From NCBI RefSeq assembly GCF_963576615.1, contig NC_088715.1, positions 55,062,690-55,126,689 on the forward strand: a DNA stretch of 64,000 nt. Direction: 5' to 3'. Both the position numbers and the translations under genes were made by a program. This DNA is from Watersipora subatra. Lineage: Eukaryota > Bryozoa > Gymnolaemata > Cheilostomatida > Watersiporidae. Below the pieces are notes generated by a model. It ran no database searches, had not been told where the DNA came from, and saw nothing but the letters and a program-made list of their open reading frames with translations. Positions 58,321 through 64,000 of this stretch are shown piece after piece; the first letter of the stretch is position 1, and every line of letters starts with the position of its first letter.

Positions 58321-59150
58321 CCATGCCTAGCCATGCCTAGCCATGCCTAGCCATGCCTAGCCATGCCTAGCCATGCCTAGCCATGCCTAGCCATGCCTAG
58401 CCATGCCTAGCCATGCCTAGCCATGCCTAGCCATGCCTAGCCATGCCTAGCCATGCCTAGCCATGCCTAGCCATGCCTAGCCATGCCTAGCCATGCCTAG
58501 CCATGCCTAGCCATGCCTAGCCATGCCTAGCCATGCCTAGCCATGCCTAGCCATGCCTAGCCATGCCTAGCCATGCCTAGCCATGCCTAGCCATGCCTAG
58601 CCATGCCTAGCCATGCCTAGCCATGCCTAGCCATGCCTAGCCATGCCTAGCCATGCCTAGCCATGCCTAGCCATGCCTAGCCATGCCTAGCCATGCCTAG
58701 CCATGCCTAGCCATGCCTAGCCATGCCTAGCCATGCCTAGCCATGCCTAGCCATGCCTAGCCATGCCTAGCCATGCCTAGCCATGCCTAGCCATGCCTAG
58801 CCATGCCTAGCCATGCCTAGCCATGCCTAGCCATGCCTAGCCATGCCTAGCCATGCCTAGCCATGCCTAGCCATGCCTAGCCATGCCTAGCCATGCCTAG
58901 CCATGCCTAGCCATGCCTAGCCATGCCTAGCCATGCCTAGCCATGCCTAGCCATGCCTAGCCATGCCTAGCCATGCCTAGCCATGCCTAGCCATGCCTAG
59001 CCATGCCTAGCCATGCCTAGCCATGCCTAGCCATGCCTAGCCATGCCTAGCCATGCCTAGCCATGCCTAGCTATGCCTAGCCATGCCTAGCTATGCCTAG
59101 CCATGCCTAGCCATGCCTAGCCATGCCTAGCCATGCCTAGCCATGCCTAG
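58321..59150. repeat. 83-copy 10-bp satellite (CCATGCCTAG)n
   Basis: 830 bases made of exactly 83 units; all match CCATGCCTAG except two units that begin CTATG (59071 and 59091). It contains a stop (TAG) in one frame and is open in none of biological meaning. Confidence 0.97.
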
Positions 59151-59715
59151 CCAAGCCAAGCCATGCCATGCCAAGCCAAGCCAAGCCAAGCCAAGCCATG
59201 CCATGCCATGCCATGCCATGCCAAGCCAAGCCAAGCCATGCCAAGCATGGCAATCATGCCAAACCATGCCAAGCCATGCCAAACCATACCATGCAAAGCC
59301 ATTCCAAGCCATGCCTAGCCATGCCAAGCCATTCCACGCCAAGCCATGCCAAGCCACGCCAAGCCACACCAAACCACGCCACGTCACGCCAAGCCACGCC
59401 ATGCCACGCCACGCCATGCCATGCCATGCCACGCCAAGCCAAGCCACACCAAGCCATGCCAAGCCATGCCAAGCTATGCCAAGCTATGCCAGGCTATGCC
59501 AAGCCATGCCAGGCCATGTCAAGCCATGCCATACTATGCCAAGCCATGCCATACCAAGCCACGCCACACCACACCATGCCACGCCAAGCCATGCCACGCC
59601 ACGCTGTGCTATGCCTTACCAAACCACGCCAAGCCATGCCATGCCTAGCCACGCCACGCCAAGCCACGCCAAGCCACGCCATGACAAGCCATGCCAAGCC
59701 ATACCAAGCCATATG
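59151..59715. repeat. Variable 5-bp/10-bp repeat (CCAAG CCATG)
   Basis: Mixed CCAAG, CCATG and CCACG words. Several 60-194-codon frames on both strands are products of the repeat, not genes. It ends in the unique tail of the older LTR. Confidence 0.95.
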
Positions 59716-59917
59716 AGGCCAGCTTAATTCAGCCCTATGCAAGGAGTCGAAGCCTCATAACTATAAAAAGGACTGGTATGCAAGATAAAAGATTCATTAT
59801 TGTTTCATGTCGTAAACTGTAACCATATAAAATTAGGAAAAATATGTGTATTCATGCTCGCTGCCCTGAGTGTTGTTTTTTGTGAAGTCAGTAAAGGCTG
59901 CGCACATAATCTTGACA

Positions 59918-60452
59918 AGACTTTGTTAATAGAAATAAATTTAAGTTTCAGCTAAGGTTCATAGATTACCAACTTCATTGAATTTTTTAAAAGACTATTT
60001 GATTTTCGGTTGTTTTTTGCAAGACTTTTACCGAGCCAAAGGGGTAAGCAACCCATAATGTGGTTTCTGTTTGCTATAAGACTGATGTTAAAATGTATAT
60101 AACAACAATAACAGTTAACAGCAGGTCTATTTTTTATTGAACGAAGGTCTAAAGAGCTATAGAAGCTAAAGTAAAGTTTTTAAAACAAATAAAGAAGCCT
60201 ATAGCTATGTTAATCTTCTCTTTTCGTTTGCTACTTTTCCAATGCTGTTGCAACTTGCAAAAAATACTTTTTGGTAGCGTAATTTTTAGGTCTAGTAGAA
60301 TACACTAAACATGATTTTTTTCCGAGCATTTTTTAGAAAATGCAAATATTTTTGCCTGTCAAGTTGTGAACAATCTAGTTTACAAAACAACACAGTGCTA
60401 CTTTTAATACTTTTTAATTAATTAACTTTGCCTGGCTATTAATATTTCTTAC
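59918..60452. other. Intron sequence, nothing recognised
   Basis: AT-rich intron DNA between the right LTR and the first receptor exon of the window. Confidence 0.5.
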
Positions 60453-60624
60453 CTGGGCAGGTTTGTACACACGCAATCGAGTGGAGAACCAGACTGGGTT
60501 TTTCAACATGACTAATGGTGTCATTCATAACATCGTATATATATTTTCTAGTGTCACATTGATCAATACACTTGTTCAATTTACCCTGTTCTATTTTGAT
60601 GAATTCAGATTTGCAGACGATATG
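60453..60624 (-). CDS. Receptor exon: furin-like region II
   Basis: A 172-nt exon. Acceptor TTTATTTGCAG (ending at 60625), donor GTAAGA (from 60452). It begins in phase 0 and ends one base into a codon. It encodes 'HIVCKSEFIKIEQGKLNKC', 'DQCDTRKYIYDVMND', and 'IACVQTCPG'. This fits ErbB region II: 'C..F.....C...CP....Y......G.....CV..CP'. Joined to 29995-30210 it gives the pattern '..CVQTCP......GECVNQCP', matching the same stretch of ErbB receptors. The exons for the start of the protein, if intact, lie beyond 64000. Confidence 0.82.
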
Positions 60625-61265
60625 CTGCAAATAAAAACATTTTAAAGTATAACCACAATATAATAATTTATGAAACATATGTGTTTTCATTCAGACCGCT
60701 TTATTCAACGAAAAAAACTAAGCAGTAGTAAAGGATAACGCAAAGACTTTGATATATATATAAGATCACATTTGCCTAAATTTTAGGCAAATTTTATCTG
60801 ATGAGTAGAGTCCTACAAAACTAAATAGTAATAAAATGTTGCCAATGTTTTAGTTCTATAGTTTAATAGGGAAGAGCGGGGTTGGTTGAGACAATTTTTA
60901 CTTTTAGGCTTATGGGGGCTAGTATAATTCTACCAAAAGCCATTGTTCTTGACCACCTAAAAGGGTAGGGAGTAGGCTACAAATGCAAAAGTAAACACTA
61001 CACTTCTAACTCAATCCTTTAGTGTAATTATTAGAAATTTTCATGATGAAGTGCATCGTTCCAACCTGCCCCGCATATGGGGCAAGTTGAAACAAGATAT
61101 GTGGTTGATTGAAACAGACATTCTTCTCCAGATTAATGCTTTTCATGACACATGACTTGTATTTAAATTGATTATCAATAGTAATTTAATGACATAACTG
61201 ATAATCTGAAAGCATCAGCTTCAATCAATGTTACAGTTTTTAGATAAAATTTTTCATTGTTTGAT
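60625..61265. other. Intron/intergenic, with possible transposon end
   Basis: Near 60868-60895 and 61070-61100 the words GGGGTTGGTTGAGACAA and GGGGCAAGTTGAAACAAG appear; they may belong to the pogo-like element that follows. No exon recognised. Confidence 0.35.
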
Positions 61266-61269
61266 TTCT

Positions 61270-61860
61270 GCAAGATCTGCAAGGAACTTGAGTCAAAGTG
61301 CCGACCTAGCTAGACCTCCGACAATGATTGGATCTGGCAGTACCCTTGTGACATTCTGTCTACTGACAACATCAACATCATCTTCATTTTGAGCTAAGAA
61401 GCCTTCTCTACTCCGCTTAAAATACCGTTCAGTGATATTTTCTGTACCGGCATCTATGTTCGCCATTCTGCCAACGAAGAAGCATGCGCGCTTGTAGAGG
61501 TGTATCGTACAGCTACATAAACATTCAGTTGCAAATCCTTGATGTCATCTACATGTACTATTTCCTCACCTGCACTTTCATCATCTGTACTTTCTAAAGA
61601 AACAGGAGAATAGTCATCGCTGCTGTGAGATTCTGTTATAGCATCAAAATTTCATTTCTTCTTCAGAGTTACCATTTTTTCTGTGCAAACGTCTGGTTAA
61701 CCTCCAAGTGCTTTTTTACAAGGGTATCAGTCAGCACTAAACTTTTGCTTTTCTTTCAGCCATTTTTGTTTTTTCTTGCTACAGCTTTAGGGTAAGGACG
61801 TAGTTCTGATAGTGCAGTATATCTCATCGAGGCCTTCACTTCTGATGTCAAATGAACTAG
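61270..61860 (-). pseudogene. pogo/Tigger-like transposase C-terminal remnant
   Basis: Shifting minus-strand frames read a 'LRPYPKAVARKNKNG' and 'LVLTDTLVKKHLE' block (about 61800-61700), an acidic stretch ('SLESTDDESAGEEI'), 'NVYVAVRYTSTSA' and 'CFFVGRMANIDAG', and lastly 'EDDVDVVSRQNVTRVLPDP'. The order is typical of the C-terminal region of pogo-like elements in marine animals. At least one frameshift and stops are present; the DDE catalytic part was not seen. Inactive. Confidence 0.65.
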
Positions 61861-62214
61861 ATCATCTGAATTGGAAGATGTCAAAGTACTAGCTTGAGCT
61901 CCCATATTCGGATCGGCCTGCAGTGCTTTGGGGCAGAATTTTCGGCAAATTTAGGTGATGTGCAAGCAGTTGTCTGTGGTACTAAAGGATTTGAAAGCAG
62001 TACTGTATTGCCCTATTAGGAGACTCCGGAACCATCCGAAGCACTTTTCTTCTGTTAAAATCTCGGCAATTGCGAAATCTGCATAGTGTACACGGTGGAA
62101 GGCATTACGTGACCCTAAAATTCTCTGGCCCATATTCCCTGAGGCAGCTGAGTTGCCCCAACTTTCTAGTGATCTTTGGCGGCTAATTAGTAAGAATTTC
62201 AGTCTAAGCTCATT

Positions 62215-62525
62215 CACTTGGAATTTCCAACAACTAATTACCTAGCGCTCTAGCGCAACGTTGTCCTCTAGCGCAACGTTGCGCTCTAGCGCTACTAGCG
62301 ATGACGTAGAGAGGCTCACTAATTTAGTATTGGTTTTGCCTGCCACCAATGCAGTGGGCGAGAGATACTTTTCTGCATTGAAGCAAATCCAAACATCGAT
62401 GAGGAACACCATAGGGCAGGCTGTCTAAATGATCTTCTAATATTACACATATATAAAGATGTTGATTTAGATACAGAATCAGTTGTGAAAGATTTCTGCC
62501 ATGGACACATTGACGGAAGAAGAGC
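62215..62525 (+). pseudogene. hAT transposase tail fragment, second copy
   Basis: Reads 'LVLVLPATNAVGERYFSALK' then, after a frameshift near 62413, 'LNDLLILHIYKDVDLDTESV'. This is the same hAT dimerisation block as at 41989-42243, in opposite orientation and more decayed. The upstream flank (62215-62300) also matches and holds extra GCTCTAGCGCAACGTT repeats. Confidence 0.8.
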
Positions 62526-62840
62526 TTTTTAAAAGACAAGTGTCAAGCTATAACAAACCATCTTTTATGTACACGTGTACATTTACATGTATGTTTGTGT
62601 TTGCAGGCCAAGTTTGTTGCTCATTGTATTCCTAGGTGGCATTATTTAAACATAGTAAGTTTTAAGCAGGCCAAGTAATATATTTGTTGTCTTTCCCTGG
62701 TGCATGTAATATATTATTTAAACTTATTTTTGTAACTGAAACAAGTGCTCTAAATTTCGTCTTTAAAAGACAAGTGTCAAGCTATAACAATCAATATTTT
62801 ATGTACACATGCACATGTATGTATATTTATGAACATAAAT
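62524..62840. repeat. Direct duplication after hAT fragment
   Basis: AAAAGACAAGTGTCAAGCTA with about 60 following bases appears at about 62530 and again at about 62764, imperfectly. Confidence 0.7.
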
Positions 62841-62989
62841 GTAAATATACATATATGGTTACAACTCAAAACCATGTAAATCTGTAGCTATTTTTCTTTG
62901 CAAGACTTGAAATGACTCATCTTGGCAGGACCTAGATATCCACCTTAAATAATACAAGATACGCTTTAAAATGCTTTCATTTTGCTCCT

Positions 62990-63115
62990 AATTCTCGAAA
63001 TTCGCTCGGGGAGGGCCCCCTGAACCCCCCTTCTCTGGGAGGGCGCTTCAGCTCCGCTCCCAGACCCTCCCCGCACGACGGAGTCAAGCCTCTGGCAACT
63101 ACTAATTGACAATCT
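62990..63115. other. GC-rich patch, probably transposon-derived
   Basis: GAGGGCCCCCTGAACCCCCC and GCTCCCAGACCCTCCCCGCA stand out in AT-rich DNA. A GC-rich patch also lies near the other hAT fragment (about 41730-41800), so it may be part of the hAT element's 3' region. Confidence 0.4.
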
Positions 63116-63339
63116 CCTGACCACTTTTTCTTTGGACAATACAGCCCTGTTTGAAAGATTAGGGCAAACTTAGCAGCTTGCTTCACGGATTGTTTCTCAT
63201 CATTAACCAGCATCTTTAGCAGCTTGTATATTATCTTGTTGGGCACTCCTATTAGTTTATTTTATACTTCTTTATGTTTTCCTATTTCAACCACAACTGC
63301 CACGAACAACTTTCATTGTTTGATCAAACCATAGATATA

Positions 63340-63440
63340 GTAAACCCTAGATTGGCGAATAGCTATCATTACAATGGAGCAAAAGTGAGGCATATAATTG
63401 GCTGTTGTTTTCACGACGTTACGTCGTAGTGATGTGCATC
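63340..63440. mobile_element. Fragment related to the foldback element end
   Basis: CCTAGATTGGCGAATAGCTA and ACGACGTTACGTCGTAG resemble the outer arms of the foldback element at 24925-27716 (CCTAGATTGGCCAATAG, GACGTTACGTCGTGC). Only one arm-like piece is visible here. Confidence 0.45.
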
Positions 63441-63698
63441 ACAGCATCAAAGCCTTCAATTGAGCAATAAGTTTAGTAGTGAAAGCACGCTTGGCATGCT
63501 AGTTTTTGAGTCATAAACGTAACAATAAGACCAAATTTTTAGTGAAATGTTATCAGAAGAGACCACAACACCCCAGGTATATCCTAAATTGCCCATAACA
63601 AGACAGAACTTCAACTCAAAACAAGTTCTCAACAATATCATAAGTTATCTATGCCGATTAAAAACACCAAGCTGAAAGCTGCTAGTAGAAAATAATAG

Positions 63699-64000
63699 GA
63701 AAATCATCATCATTTCGTCATTAGCTTTGAGTCAGCAGCCAACTCTGTACATGGCATTGCTCAACATCTTTTCTGCAACTACCCTTACATCAACTACTTC
63801 CTAACCTTTAAGATCAACCAGGATCACATTGAGATTCTGTTTTCCACAATACAATCTAAGGGTGGCTATAACAATAACCCGAATGTGCAGTGCTTCAGAT
63901 CTGCATTTCGAGCACTGTTCATAAAAGCAGATATCACACCAAGTCCCAATGTTACTTGTATTGATCTGGATGTGAGCAGGGCTGAAAAAACTGGCCAACT
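63699..64000 (+). pseudogene. P-element/THAP9-like transposase fragment (runs off window)
   Basis: A stop-free frame without a start, from about 63699 to the window end. It reads 'YINYFLTFKINQDHIEILFS', 'SKGGYNNNPNVQCFRSAFRA' and 'LFIKADITPSPNVTC'. The 'F..NQDH.E..FS.IR..GG.N.NP....F..A.R.L' block is characteristic of the C-terminal part of P-element transposases and THAP9-like host proteins. Whether it is a live gene, an exon or a fragment cannot be told from 300 bases; no acceptor was assigned. Confidence 0.7.

Larger units (their letters stand above)
47772..59917 (+). mobile_element. Decayed gypsy-like element with repeat-bearing LTRs
   Basis: An LTR element on the plus strand. The left LTR (about 47772-48037) and the right LTR tail (about 59650-59917) share GCCATACCAAGCC repeats, then '...TATGCAAGGAG', 'TATAAAA' and 'AGTAAAGGC' blocks. 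Between them are gag, zinc-knuckle and protease remnants; RT, RNase H and integrase are missing. The right LTR starts near 50812 after a purine-rich GAAGCAGAAGGGG tract, but its repeat has expanded hugely and a BEL/Pao element (50859-58160) sits in it. Both the deletion and the stops make it non-autonomous. Confidence 0.65.
8986..60624 (-). other. EGFR/ErbB-like receptor gene locus (partial, six exons seen)
   Basis: This locus joins six minus-strand exons with GT donors and AG acceptors. Their phases chain exactly: 0 to 1, 1 to 1, 1 to 2, 2 to 1, 1 to 0, 0 to 2. The joined frame has no stop and gives about 339 residues. In order it encodes the end of a furin-like cysteine-rich region, a complete receptor L domain, then a second cysteine-rich region. 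In the receptor families known to me, L2 followed by a cysteine-rich region fits EGFR/ErbB; insulin receptors carry FnIII there. The product would be the outer part of a cell-surface growth-factor receptor. The upstream exons, transmembrane segment and kinase were not found, so a receptor-like protein without a kinase remains possible. Introns are about 30.2, 8.5, 1.2, 1.7 and 9.0 kb and packed with transposons. Confidence 0.8.

Noticed and set aside
59143-59727. Overlapping frames up to 194 codons of Pro-Ser-His-Ala-Lys repeats and Trp-rich frames on the other strand
   Set aside because: All are translations of the 5-10 bp tandem repeat, open in several frames on both strands at once.
62977-63246. 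89-codon minus-strand frame with Gly/Pro/Arg-rich end
   Set aside because: Covers the GC-rich transposon-like patch; no cysteine or domain pattern that would fit an upstream receptor exon.

Overview
This is an intron- and repeat-rich, AT-rich eukaryotic window. It contains spliced exons with GT-AG borders, LTR retrotransposons, LINEs, DNA transposon remnants, microsatellites and satellites. The protein families fit an invertebrate animal, probably a marine lophotrochozoan, but nothing seen fixes the species.

The main host gene runs on the minus strand. Six short exons (60453-60624, 29995-30210, 21305-21461, 19959-20113, 18100-18284 and 8986-9119) join with matching codon phase and no stop. 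Together they encode about 339 residues that follow the order of an EGFR/ErbB-type ectodomain: the end of furin-like region II, a complete second receptor L domain, then cysteine-rich region IV. No signal peptide, first L domain, transmembrane segment or kinase was found, so the gene very likely extends beyond the window on both sides. Its 30-kb intron holds two more minus-strand exons (45461-45658 and 44400-44630) encoding a fucolectin/F5-8C-like (FTP) lectin domain. These exons share the phase-1 borders of the receptor exons on either side. They could be an optional lectin cassette of the receptor or a nested lectin gene. This is the most interesting host feature in the window.

Mobile DNA fills the introns. 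(1) A decayed Ty3/gypsy copy lies at 3165-8184 (+). (2) A LINE with an R4/Dong/R2-like C-terminal endonuclease region is present as a long dead copy (9532-12850, -), two 3'-end pieces in inverted orientation (18541-19605), and a copy at 30590-37352 (+). (3) The last copy is split by a young Ty3/gypsy element (30657-35496, -) with 256-bp LTRs. (4) A gypsy-like element at about 47770-59917 (+) carries a short tandem repeat inside its LTRs. Its 3' LTR has expanded into an 83-copy 10-bp array and received a young BEL/Pao element (50859-58160, +) with 454-bp LTRs. (5) DNA transposon remains include a pogo/Tigger-like MITE (13030-13789), a large foldback element (24925-27716), two hAT tail fragments, a decayed pogo-like C-terminus (about 61270-61860) and a P-element/THAP9-like fragment at the right edge. 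Both young LTR elements have LTR pairs that differ at only one base by eye, and each polyprotein is broken by exactly one in-frame TGA.

Other stretches are AT-rich intron or intergenic DNA in which no gene was recognised.
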